The notes: generated from the sequence alone by a model not told the origin. DNA of 9,872 nucleotides from Desulfobacteraceae bacterium (GCA_002868985.1 PKTV01000570.1:1-9872), one strand, 5' to 3'; positions 1 through 5,388 are shown, numbered from the stretch's first letter. Numbers and translations: made by a program.

Positions 1-2
1 AG

Positions 3-812
3 AAACGGGCCGCGCAGAAAGGCCGGCAGTTGAAAGATGCAGATCTAACGGCCGTTAAAAAACGAATTTTGGAAAACTTGATTGATGGTGAAGTGCTGTA
101 TCAACAGAGTCAAAAGGAGAAAATTAAAGTCGACGACCAGGCCGTCAACGAGCAATTTGAGACGATTAAAAAGCGCTTTCCTGATGAAGCGGCGTATAAA
201 AAAGCGCTGAAAGGGATGGATGTTTCCGAAAAAGAAATTCGAGCCCAGATTCAACGCGGCTTGGCCATAAACCAGTTGCTCGATACCAACCTGCGCCAAA
301 AAATCACGGTAACCGAGGAAGAGAGCAAAAAATATTATAACGACAACCCGAATTTATTTAAGCAACCGGAGCAGGCAAAGGCCAGCCACATTCTGATAAA
401 AGTGACGCCCGACGCCGAAGAATCCAAAAAAAAACAAGCCCTCAAGAAAATTGAAACAGTTCAAAAAAAAGTCCGCCAAGGTGAGGACTTTGGTTCACTG
501 GCCAAAGCCAACTCCGAAGGGCCCACAGCCCAACGTGAGGGTGATCTGGGCTATTTCAGTCGAGGACAGATGGTAAAACCGTTTGAAGATGCGGCCTTTG
601 CGTTGAACGTCGGTGAGGTCAGCGGAATTGTCGAGACCCAATTCGGTTACCATCTGATCAAGGTAACCGACAAAAAACCGGCCAGAACCATCCCCTATAA
701 AGAAGTCCAACTGAGGCTCGAACAACATTTAAAAAAAGAAAAGGAAAGAACTGAAATCCAAGGTTACATCGAAACTCTGAAAAAATCGGCAAAGATTAAA
801 CGGTTTCTTTAA
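3..812 (+). CDS. Parvulin-type peptidyl-prolyl isomerase (SurA/PrsA-like), 5'-truncated by the window edge
   Basis: Periplasmic chaperone and cis-trans prolyl isomerase that would help fold exported or outer-membrane proteins. The frame is open from base 3 to the TAA at 810-812 (269 residues seen). A TTG at 30 is the first possible start inside the window, but the codons before it read on smoothly (KRAAQKGRQLKDADL), so the true start and signal peptide lie upstream. The first ~110 residues are a lysine- and glutamine-rich helical SurA_N-like region with the typical 'ILENLIDGEVLYQQ' pattern. The rotamase domain follows: ASHILIKV near base 381, then GDLGYFSRGQMVKPFEDAAF, then FGYHLIKV near 642. 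The end is a short charged helix. The minus-strand genes converge on it. Family assignment is firm. Whether it is closer to SurA, PrsA or a PpiC/PpiD-type protein is open because the N-terminus is missing. Confidence 0.93.
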   Translation, partial: KRAAQKGRQLKDADLTAVKKRILENLIDGEVLYQQSQKEKIKVDDQAVNEQFETIKKRFPDEAAYKKALKGMDVSEKEIRAQIQRGLAINQLLDTNLRQKITVTEEESKKYYNDNPNLFKQPEQAKASHILIKVTPDAEESKKKQALKKIETVQKKVRQGEDFGSLAKANSEGPTAQREGDLGYFSRGQMVKPFEDAAFALNVGEVSGIVETQFGYHLIKVTDKKPARTIPYKEVQLRLEQHLKKEKERTEIQGYIETLKKSAKIKRFL

Positions 813-902
813 AACCTGATCATTTTCGTGAACGCACGGTTAAGCCTCGTTTATCGAATACGCTGGGGAGGCCCCAATGCTCATCGATATTGTCGAAGAG
901 GA

Positions 903-937
903 AACCGTGAGACATCGATGATCACCACGGTTCTTTT
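903..937 (+). terminator. Possible intrinsic terminator after the prolyl isomerase gene
   Basis: Arms AACCGTG (903-909) and CACGGTT (926-932) pair perfectly over 7 bp. They enclose a 16-base loop and are followed by CTTTTG. The hairpin lies about 90 bases past the isomerase stop and between convergent genes, so it could end plus-strand transcription. The U-run is short, so the call is weak. The rest of 813-953 shows no gene. Confidence 0.4.
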
Positions 938-953
938 GTCCGAGTTTCGTTTA

Positions 954-1304
954 CTAATAGCGTCGACCTCCGCCACCCCCTCCTCCGCCTCGTATTCCTC
1001 CGCCACGTCCTCCTCCGCCACGCCTTGGTCCTCCAGGTCTTGCGCCACCTCGACGGTTATCAGCGCGAGGGCGAGCTTCATTGACTTTAAGGCTTCGGCC
1101 TTTCAAATCCTTCCCATCCAGGCCTTCGATTGCAGACTGTGCTTCAGATTTATCGGACATCTCCACAAATCCAAACCCTTTTGATCTGCCAGTGTAATTG
1201 TCTTTTATAACCTTGACGGTATCGACCTCTCCAAAGACCCCAAAAGCTTCTTTTAAATCCTCTTCGGTCACCTCATACGATAGATTCCCTACATAAATAT
1301 TCAT
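954..1304 (-). CDS. RRM-type RNA-binding protein with a glycine/arginine-rich tail
   Basis: Small single-RRM protein of 116 residues, expected to bind single-stranded RNA and act in RNA metabolism or cold adaptation, like cyanobacterial Rbp proteins. RNP2 is IYVGNL (residues 3-8) and RNP1 is KGFGFVEM (42-49). The domain ends near residue 76 (SLKVNEARPR). Residues 83-116 form a low-complexity tail of RGG and GGGG runs ending in GRRY, as in eukaryotic and cyanobacterial glycine-rich RNA-binding proteins. The start is supported by AAGGAG six bases before the ATG. It is the last of three minus-strand genes that start with the cold-shock protein at 2400. A 175-base gap with its own promoter-like sequence precedes it, so it may be transcribed separately. 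The GC-rich repetitive tail contrasts with its surroundings. Confidence 0.95.
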   Translation of the reverse strand: MNIYVGNLSYEVTEEDLKEAFGVFGEVDTVKVIKDNYTGRSKGFGFVEMSDKSEAQSAIEGLDGKDLKGRSLKVNEARPRADNRRGGARPGGPRRGGGGRGGGIRGGGGGGGGRRY

Positions 1305-1374
1305 TCTGTTCTCCTTCTAATAAAGATAATTTTAAGATTTATTTTTTGGCATTTAAAGCCGATATCGATTAAAT

Positions 1375-1404
1375 ATAATAGCAAATTAGGTTGGTGAATG
1401 GTAA
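1375..1404 (-). promoter_or_regulatory. Possible promoter for the RRM gene
   Basis: On the minus strand TTACCA (1399-1404) and TATTAT (1375-1380) are separated by 18 bases, giving a plausible sigma70-like promoter about 70 bases upstream of the RRM start codon. The -35 is a weak match. The -35 overlaps an 11-base word, TTACCATTCAC, that also occurs upstream of the cold-shock gene. Support is sequence match only. Confidence 0.35.
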
Positions 1405-1479
1405 GTATTTTGGCTTTCGAGTTCTCCAAGATAATGTGGAAGTCAATAAATCATCTTACAATATTTCTCGTAGGGATTC

Positions 1480-2133
1480 TTAAACTATTAACGCAGGAAG
1501 CATAATTTCTTCAAGTCTTATTCTTTGTTTTTCAAAGGTCTCTCTGTCTTTTACTCTATCAAATTTGATCATTTCCCCAAAACGAAGAATCACCTTGCTA
1601 AAGGGTTTTGGCAAAAGAAATTTATCCCAACTCTTGAAATACCAAGCTTTTTCTGCAGAAACAGAAAGAGGAACGATTACGGCATTGGAAGCATGTGCTA
1701 AAAGGATTACGCCAGCCTTAACAATACCTGAAGGCCCTTTAGGTCCATCTACAATATGGGCTGCAAGTTTTTTCTCCTTTAAATTAGTAATCATTTTCTT
1801 TAAAGCCTCCATCCCACCATTTGAAGAAGAACCCCGAACTGGATTCCAGCCATTACGCAAAGCCATCTTGGCTACTATTTCACCGTCTTTGCTCTGACTA
1901 ATCATGATACTTGGGTCGAAGGTTTTATATTTTTTAAAAGGACGAACAGTAGAGAAAAACTGTTGATGCCAGATGCAAAGCAAAACGACACCGCCATTTC
2001 TTCTATAATCCATCCAGTCTTTATCATTTTCAATCTTTAAACGAAATGTACACGAATAAAATAAAACTAACATATAAAAGAAAGAAATGAACGCCTCCGA
2101 TGTAATAAAGCGATCTATCTTTATTCGTAAGAT
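1480..2133 (-). CDS. Lysophospholipid acyltransferase family protein (DUF374-like), probable non-ATG start
   Basis: Predicted membrane-associated acyltransferase of the LPLAT/DUF374 group, likely acting on a lipid or lipid A-type acceptor. The substrate is not known. Counting from the start at 2133 (217 residues), the acyltransferase histidine lies in WHQQ (H56). SQSKDGE (79-85), RGSSSNGG (100-107) and DGPKGP (129-134) are the family's conserved blocks, followed by the 'GVILLAHASNAVIVPLSV' segment. The first ATG in frame is at 2073. It has no ribosome binding site at a usable distance and would remove much of the N-terminal hydrophobic helix. The frame stays open upstream: AAGGAG (2140-2145), a 6-base spacer and an ATC codon (2131-2133) give a better start and the usual family length. 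I infer initiation at ATC, or an ATG altered to ATC. The ATG-only version would be 1480-2073, 197 residues. The cold-shock gene ends 60 bases upstream, which suggests co-transcription. Base use looks more AT-rich than the flanks. Confidence 0.85.
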   Translation of the reverse strand: MLRIKIDRFITSEAFISFFYMLVLFYSCTFRLKIENDKDWMDYRRNGGVVLLCIWHQQFFSTVRPFKKYKTFDPSIMISQSKDGEIVAKMALRNGWNPVRGSSSNGGMEALKKMITNLKEKKLAAHIVDGPKGPSGIVKAGVILLAHASNAVIVPLSVSAEKAWYFKSWDKFLLPKPFSKVILRFGEMIKFDRVKDRETFEKQRIRLEEIMLPALIV

Positions 2134-2169
2134 GGTGCACTCCTTATTGCTAATGGCAAGTATTAAGAG

Positions 2170-2190
2170 GGAAAAGTGTTGTCCTTTTCC
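2170..2190 (-). terminator. Hairpin just after the cold-shock gene
   Basis: GGAAAAG and CTTTTCC form a perfect 7-bp stem around a 7-base loop, three bases past the csp stop codon. It is followed on the minus strand by CTCTTAATA, which is only partly U-rich. It may be a weak or partial terminator, or a 3'-end stabiliser, that lets some transcription run on into the acyltransferase gene. Confidence 0.35.
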
Positions 2191-2193
2191 AAA

Positions 2194-2400
2194 TTAATAG
2201 GATTTGAGGGGCTGTAGGTTGACGGCTTGTCTGCCTTTAGAGGTTTCTTTTAATTCAAAAGATACAGGGTCACCCTTTTGTAAACCGAAATGCCCAAAAT
2301 CCTTGATGCCCGATTTATGAACAAAAACAACCCCATGTTCTTCAGTGTCTATAAAACCATAACCTTTTTTTTCACTGTATGATTTGACATAACCCTCCAT
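2194..2400 (-). CDS. Cold-shock-domain protein (CspA family, divergent)
   Basis: Single cold-shock domain of 68 residues, a nucleic-acid-binding OB fold that melts RNA structure. RNP1 is KGYGFI (12-17) and RNP2 is VFVHKS (25-30). The closing region 'LQKGDPVSFELKETSKGRQAVNL' is typical. It departs from CspA in lacking the usual N-terminal KWFN: residues 6-8 are KSY, so one surface tryptophan that stacks on nucleic acid is absent, and RNP2 has HKS where HFS is usual. The start is supported by a purine-rich AAGGAAAGGAAA stretch upstream of the ATG. A promoter-like sequence at 2553-2581 would give a leader near 146 bases, similar in scale to cold-inducible csp mRNAs. It leads the cluster with the acyltransferase and RRM genes. 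Confidence 0.93.
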   Translation of the reverse strand: MEGYVKSYSEKKGYGFIDTEEHGVVFVHKSGIKDFGHFGLQKGDPVSFELKETSKGRQAVNLQPLKSY

Positions 2401-2552
2401 CTAATATTTTTCCTTTCCTTGTATCTTGTCTTGTGCAAATGCTCAGGAGGCCAATTTGAAGGAAGGCCAAAAAAGATAGGTTCTTTGGACAGGCCTCAAA
2501 ATATATACCAGAAATATACACAAGTAGTGAATGGTAAAATCAGTTAGGGCTT

Positions 2553-2581
2553 AAATTAATTCATCCGCAATAATAAGTCAA
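2553..2581 (-). promoter_or_regulatory. Predicted sigma70-like promoter of the cold-shock gene
   Basis: On the minus strand TTGACT (2576-2581) and TAATTT (2553-2558) are separated by exactly 17 bases. Transcription would begin near 2546 and leave a leader of about 146 bases before the csp ATG. The shared 11-base word TTACCATTCAC (2527-2537) would then sit near the 5' end of the mRNA. The -10 matches consensus at four of six positions. Confidence 0.5.
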
Positions 2582-2588
2582 TAGTTTG

Positions 2589-2611
2589 ACCGGAAAATTA
2601 ATCCGGTTTTT
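2589..2611 (+). terminator. Short terminator-like hairpin on the plus strand
   Basis: ACCGGA (2589-2594) and TCCGGT (2602-2607) pair over 6 bp around a 7-base loop and run into a stretch of five Ts. The shape is that of a plus-strand intrinsic terminator, but no plus-strand gene is seen before it. It would serve only an unannotated small transcript, or it is chance. It lies just upstream of the csp promoter. Confidence 0.3.
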
Positions 2612-2689
2612 GCTTAAGAATTATCGTTGTGATTGATCAATTCATTCCAAATTACGTGTGAAAAAACCAAACGAAGGCCAGTTAACTTC

Positions 2690-2724
2690 ATCAGTGACCA
2701 CGCCATAAGGACGTGGTCACTGAT
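2690..2724. repeat. Perfect 13-bp inverted repeat in the intergenic region
   Basis: ATCAGTGACCACG (2690-2702) and its exact complement (2712-2724) flank a 9-base spacer. Neither strand has a T-run after it, so it is not a standard terminator. It could be a regulator binding site, a structured RNA element or a repeat relic. This is part of the 596-base gene-free stretch 2401-2996. The rest of that stretch holds the csp leader and promoter, two further hairpins (2751-2806, 2891-2960) and no convincing ORF. Confidence 0.7.
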
Positions 2725-2750
2725 TGGAGGTCATCTGAAGCCTTTAAATA

Positions 2751-2806
2751 TTCCTGACAGTATGCTCACTTTCGTGAATGAACTTAACATACTGAAAGGT
2801 TAGGAA
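2751..2806. repeat. Nested imperfect hairpin in the intergenic region
   Basis: TTCCT (2751-2755) pairs with AGGAA (2802-2806). CAGTATG (2758-2764) pairs with CATACTG (2788-2794). Inside these, TCAC (2766-2769) pairs with GTGA (2774-2777) around a TTTC tetraloop. Together they make a segmented stem-loop with no coding potential. Its role is unknown. It sits 26 bases past the perfect dyad at 2690-2724. Confidence 0.45.
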
Positions 2807-2886
2807 TTTATAACTGAAATCATAAAAAATACAGCTTGCTATTATCAACGATACTTTAAAAATACACTATGGCACATATTTCATGC

Positions 2887-2960
2887 AAAAGGGCGGGGAT
2901 GAAAGCGTCCGGTCAAATGATCATTACATTCTGCTGACCAACGCGTGTCATTCCCCGCCC
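2887..2960 (-). terminator. Long GC-rich hairpin with U-run, probable terminator of the membrane protein/VWA lipoprotein operon
   Basis: On the minus strand GGGCGGGGA (2952-2960) pairs with TCCCCGCCC (2891-2899), and four Ts follow (2887-2890). The interior carries more matching segments: GCGT (2905-2908) with ACGC (2941-2944), and GGTCA (2911-2915) with TGACC (2935-2939). An AATGATCATT palindrome lies near the tip. The element starts about 36 bases past the lipoprotein stop codon, the right place for an operon terminator. The 70-base segmented shape also resembles dispersed REP-type repeats, so it may be a repeat doing a terminator's job. Confidence 0.5.
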
Positions 2961-2996
2961 TATCGCAACGGGATACCAGCTTTATGTAAAGTAATC

Positions 2997-3650
2997 CTAT
3001 CCTTTTGCTAAGATGTTATCGAGCCGCTCCAGGTCATTTATTACCCGCCACGTGCCCCCCCCCTCCTTTACTGTCTTTTCACGCCACTGCTTGACACGTG
3101 CAATATATTTCTTCGGATCCTGATTGTCGGCGCGCAGTTTGGTCACGTTAAGTGCAATGATATGGAATCCGGACAGTTCAAACGGAACATCCATTACATA
3201 CCCTTTGGCCAGTTCTTCCTGAAGATCTGAAAATATCAGAATGTATTTATTAGCCGATCCGGATTCATTCAGATACTCAATGGCCTGGAGCATGCCACCG
3301 GAGATATCGGTGTAGCTGCTTTTTCGAACACCTGTTACAAACGTATTGACACTATTTTGAAAAGCACGCTTCTGGTTGTTGGCAACCGATGGTCTGACAT
3401 CAAATGTGACCTTGGCGACAATGTCTTTTTCACTGAAACTGCCGGTATCGATGCGTCCCACAGCCATGGTGTCTCCGGGCTGTAACGTGCCCAGGAGATA
3501 GTTGATGATCAAACGGGCTTTCTTCAACTCCACAGCATAGGTTCCCGAAGTATCCAGAAGCATGTAGACCCCTTTTGCACGGTTCGATTGTTGTGAGCAG
3601 CCGGTCAAAAGGATTAAAAAACCGATGAGCCAAAATCGAAAATGTTTCAT
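2997..3650 (-). CDS. Lipoprotein with a von Willebrand factor A-like domain
   Basis: Exported lipoprotein of 217 residues. The signal peptide is M1-G17 with lipobox LTGC (15-18), so C18 would be lipidated. S19 follows, which does not suggest inner-membrane retention. The mature protein starts a VWA-type fold almost at once: 'GVYMLLDTSGTY' holds the metal-site motif D33-T-S35-G-T37, a close variant of DxSxS. A candidate MIDAS threonine lies in SSYTDISGG and the second acidic residue in 'YILIFSDLQEE'. VWA domains mediate metal-dependent protein binding, so this is likely a periplasmic or surface-facing binding partner rather than an enzyme. The start is backed by AAGGAG eight bases upstream. 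Its ATG overlaps the TGA of the preceding gene by four bases (3647-3650), so the two are translationally coupled and probably work together under the c-di-GMP riboswitch upstream. The precise function is unknown. Confidence 0.85.
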   Translation of the reverse strand: MKHFRFWLIGFLILLTGCSQQSNRAKGVYMLLDTSGTYAVELKKARLIINYLLGTLQPGDTMAVGRIDTGSFSEKDIVAKVTFDVRPSVANNQKRAFQNSVNTFVTGVRKSSYTDISGGMLQAIEYLNESGSANKYILIFSDLQEELAKGYVMDVPFELSGFHIIALNVTKLRADNQDPKKYIARVKQWREKTVKEGGGTWRVINDLERLDNILAKG

Positions 3651-5140
3651 TTTGCCATCTCCTTATTCTCGGCCAGTGGATCCACAGCGGACATGGTCCC
3701 CGAACCGATCGTCTTCTCTTTATCTGCTGTTTCGCCTTTGGTTTGAGTCCGAAACAGGCTTTGGGTCAGAACCCCCTCCAGCCAAAGCGCCGGAAAAATA
3801 ACCAGATCGTAAAAGTTTATCATCAACCGCCCGGTGTAGTACCCGAGTTGGCCGATCAGTCGTGATGCAAAGGCCAAAGAACGAAGCATCCAGGCAGTGA
3901 TTATGCCCAAAATGGTTCGGGAAGATGCCACAAAGGATTCCAAAGGTATGGCCACAAAGGTGAGAATAAACGGCAAGATAAAGCCCATCACCATCTGACC
4001 AACTGTTGGGATCACACTGCTGGCTACGGTACTGGGCGCCACACCTGCCAGGCTTTGACGCAATGCCTCCATATCGCCTGCAATCCGGTCACGCATAAAG
4101 GCCAGTGCCGATTCCACACCGGCTAAAATAGCCAGAAGGCTCAAAGCGATCCAGAACAGCATCATACGCATGCGATCGTCCATACTGCCAATGATTGGGA
4201 ACAATCGCGTGATACGCAGCGACTCCATCAAAAAAATACCGGTACAGATCTCGAGGCAGATGATGACCAAACCAGCTATGTTTGACGTCTTGTACGGGCC
4301 GATATAGCTGGCGCCGCCCACCATTTCGGACATCGGCAAAGCGATGAGATTAAAATTAATTATGGCGCCGCCGAGAGCGATCAGAAGAACCGCGCCGGAA
4401 ATGAAAAACTGAGTCAGCGAGGAAGAAGAAAGCGTTCCCATGGCCGTGTCGGTCTGTTCGCGGATCTGTTCATAGTCGTCCATATAACGATCGATCCGCT
4501 TGGCCCGAAAATTCAAATCCGATAAGGATTTATTCAAACCGCCGAGGGTCTTTTTTATGCCGCGCCATAGGGGCAGCATTCGATTGAGGATCGCATGACG
4601 ATTGGAAGCATCCATTCGCTGCTGTTCGAGCGCTTTTATGTGCTGTTCGGATAAGGTCCGATGAATGTCTTCCAGCATATTGCCTACGATAGGGTCATTG
4701 CTGGGTCGAATACTCGCAATCGCTTTAATGACCTTAACCCAGTCAGGCAGCGACTGAGGAATTTCAACGCTATTTTGATGGTCTTCGTCCAGCTTGACGA
4801 GGTTCTCGTTCAGCTGTCGTTGAAGCTGAGAATATCCCTCCAATTCTCGTTGTACGGCAGTGGAGATACGTTCAAACTCCCTTTCCACACAACGTTCGGC
4901 ATGTTGCCGCCCGGCACTGAGTAATACATCCCGGTTGCGATCGTTCAGGCGCTTTTCAGCCAGTTTAACCGAAGCAGCAAAAAGCCGCATGCTATTTCGA
5001 ACAATCAAGCTAAAAGATGCCAGGCAGCGATGACTCGGTTTACGCGCCAAATACATTGCTGCAATAATTAAAATGATCCATATAAAGGTGGAAAGAAAGG
5101 GACTGTCGGTAATCGTTGGTAAAAGTCCGGCGGTTGTCAT
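3647..5140 (-). CDS. Multi-pass inner-membrane protein of unknown function, first gene of a c-di-GMP riboswitch operon
   Basis: I do not recognise a named family. The 497-residue protein has one N-terminal membrane segment (about 14-32), then a long soluble, charged, mostly helical region (about 55-235) with coiled-coil character ('EREFERISTAVQRELEGYSQLQRQLNENL'). A membrane domain follows with segments near 244-268, 287-308, 327-349, 378-404 and possibly 410-427. The tail is short and polar. One N-terminal anchor, a large helical insert and a C-terminal bundle suggest a scaffold or sensor in the cytoplasmic membrane; this is inference from shape alone. The start is firm: GGAGG (5147-5151) lies six bases before the ATG. 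The next gene, a VWA lipoprotein, overlaps it by four bases. The 5' leader carries a c-di-GMP-I riboswitch, a terminator and an RBS-masking hairpin, so expression should follow c-di-GMP level. No enzymatic motif is visible. Confidence 0.85.
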   Translation of the reverse strand: MTTAGLLPTITDSPFLSTFIWIILIIAAMYLARKPSHRCLASFSLIVRNSMRLFAASVKLAEKRLNDRNRDVLLSAGRQHAERCVEREFERISTAVQRELEGYSQLQRQLNENLVKLDEDHQNSVEIPQSLPDWVKVIKAIASIRPSNDPIVGNMLEDIHRTLSEQHIKALEQQRMDASNRHAILNRMLPLWRGIKKTLGGLNKSLSDLNFRAKRIDRYMDDYEQIREQTDTAMGTLSSSSLTQFFISGAVLLIALGGAIINFNLIALPMSEMVGGASYIGPYKTSNIAGLVIICLEICTGIFLMESLRITRLFPIIGSMDDRMRMMLFWIALSLLAILAGVESALAFMRDRIAGDMEALRQSLAGVAPSTVASSVIPTVGQMVMGFILPFILTFVAIPLESFVASSRTILGIITAWMLRSLAFASRLIGQLGYYTGRLMINFYDLVIFPALWLEGVLTQSLFRTQTKGETADKEKTIGSGTMSAVDPLAENKEMAK

Positions 5141-5145
5141 GGGAC

Positions 5146-5181
5146 ACCTCCCTCTTGTTTGGGTTATACACCACGGGAGGT
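5146..5181 (-). promoter_or_regulatory. Hairpin that can mask the ribosome binding site of the membrane protein gene
   Basis: On the minus strand ACCTCCC (5175-5181) is the exact complement of GGGAGGT (5146-5152), which contains the Shine-Dalgarno of the gene starting at 5140. Pairing would close a 22-base loop and hide the ribosome binding site. It lies downstream of the riboswitch terminator, so it would act only on read-through transcripts. Confidence 0.5.
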
Positions 5182-5205
5182 CAGATCATTTGCCGATGAA
5201 CTTCT

Positions 5206-5247
5206 AAAAATAGAAAACGCCTTAGCAACAATTGTATAAAGGCGTTT
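5206..5247 (-). terminator. Intrinsic terminator, expression platform of the riboswitch
   Basis: On the minus strand AAACGCCTT (5239-5247) pairs perfectly over 9 bp with AAGGCGTTT (5215-5223) around a 15-base loop, followed by TCTATTTTT. It begins a few bases past the riboswitch core and about 75 bases before the start codon, the expected place for a transcription-controlling platform. AGCAA (5246-5250) just before the stem can pair with TTGCT (5223-5227) in the loop and 3' arm, so a competing fold exists. Whether c-di-GMP turns the operon on or off is not decided by the sequence. Confidence 0.8.
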
Positions 5248-5252
5248 GCTGG

Positions 5253-5348
5253 TAATTTCGGTAGCCCGGCGATCACGGCCTTTGGAGCTTTGGACCCGTG
5301 GCTTTGCGTCACTGCCTTTCGACAGCTTTGCCCTTTCGTTTGTAAATT
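5253..5348 (-). promoter_or_regulatory. Cyclic di-GMP-I riboswitch (GEMM-I)
   Basis: The minus strand carries the GEMM-I hallmarks in order: AGGGCAAAG (5326-5334); a P2 hairpin CTGTC-GAAA-GGCAG with the conserved GAAA tetraloop (5317-5320); GACGCAAAGCC (5300-5310); a P3 stem CACGG/CCGTG (5296-5300 with 5274-5278) with an A-rich internal region that would dock the tetraloop; and the closing GCCGGGCTACCG (5259-5270). By alignment to the Vibrio Vc2 aptamer, the base equivalent to G20 is G (5332), as in c-di-GMP binders, not the A of the cGAMP-type GEMM-Ib. The equivalent of A47 is A (5305). The outer P1 stem is weak: AATTT 5344-5348 with AAATT 5254-5258. A promoter lies just upstream and a terminator just downstream, and it reads into the membrane protein/VWA lipoprotein operon. 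Confidence 0.93.
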
Positions 5349-5359
5349 TATTGAGAAAT

Positions 5360-5388
5360 ATGATAGAACATTTGGAAGACGAAGTCAA
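5360..5388 (-). promoter_or_regulatory. Sigma70-like promoter of the riboswitch-controlled operon
   Basis: On the minus strand TTGACT (5383-5388) and TATCAT (5360-5365) are spaced by 17 bases. Transcription would begin near 5353, shortly before the riboswitch. The leader up to the start codon would be about 210 bases. Two other TATAAT-like words lie further upstream (5392-5397 and 5421-5427), but with poor -35 partners. Confidence 0.7.

Noticed and set aside
828..1184. Plus-strand ORF of 118 codons rich in Ser/Ala/Thr
   Set aside because: It is the complement of the glycine-rich RRM gene; its composition reflects the Gly/Arg codons on the other strand.
2869..2937. Short ORF of 22 codons starting at ATG 2869
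   Set aside because: It overlaps the segmented hairpin 2891-2960, has no ribosome binding site and no recognisable product.
2690..2960. Possible CRISPR array from the series of hairpins
   Set aside because: The hairpins differ in sequence and spacing; there is no repeated unit with regular spacers.
2891..2960. Possible integron attC site (70 bases, imperfect hairpin)
   Set aside because: The core sites expected at attC ends (GTTRRRY / RYYYAAC) are not found at the arms and no integrase or cassette is near.
5164..5388. Minus-strand ORF of 74 codons upstream of the membrane protein
   Set aside because: It runs through the riboswitch, the terminator and even the promoter elements, so it cannot be translated as drawn.
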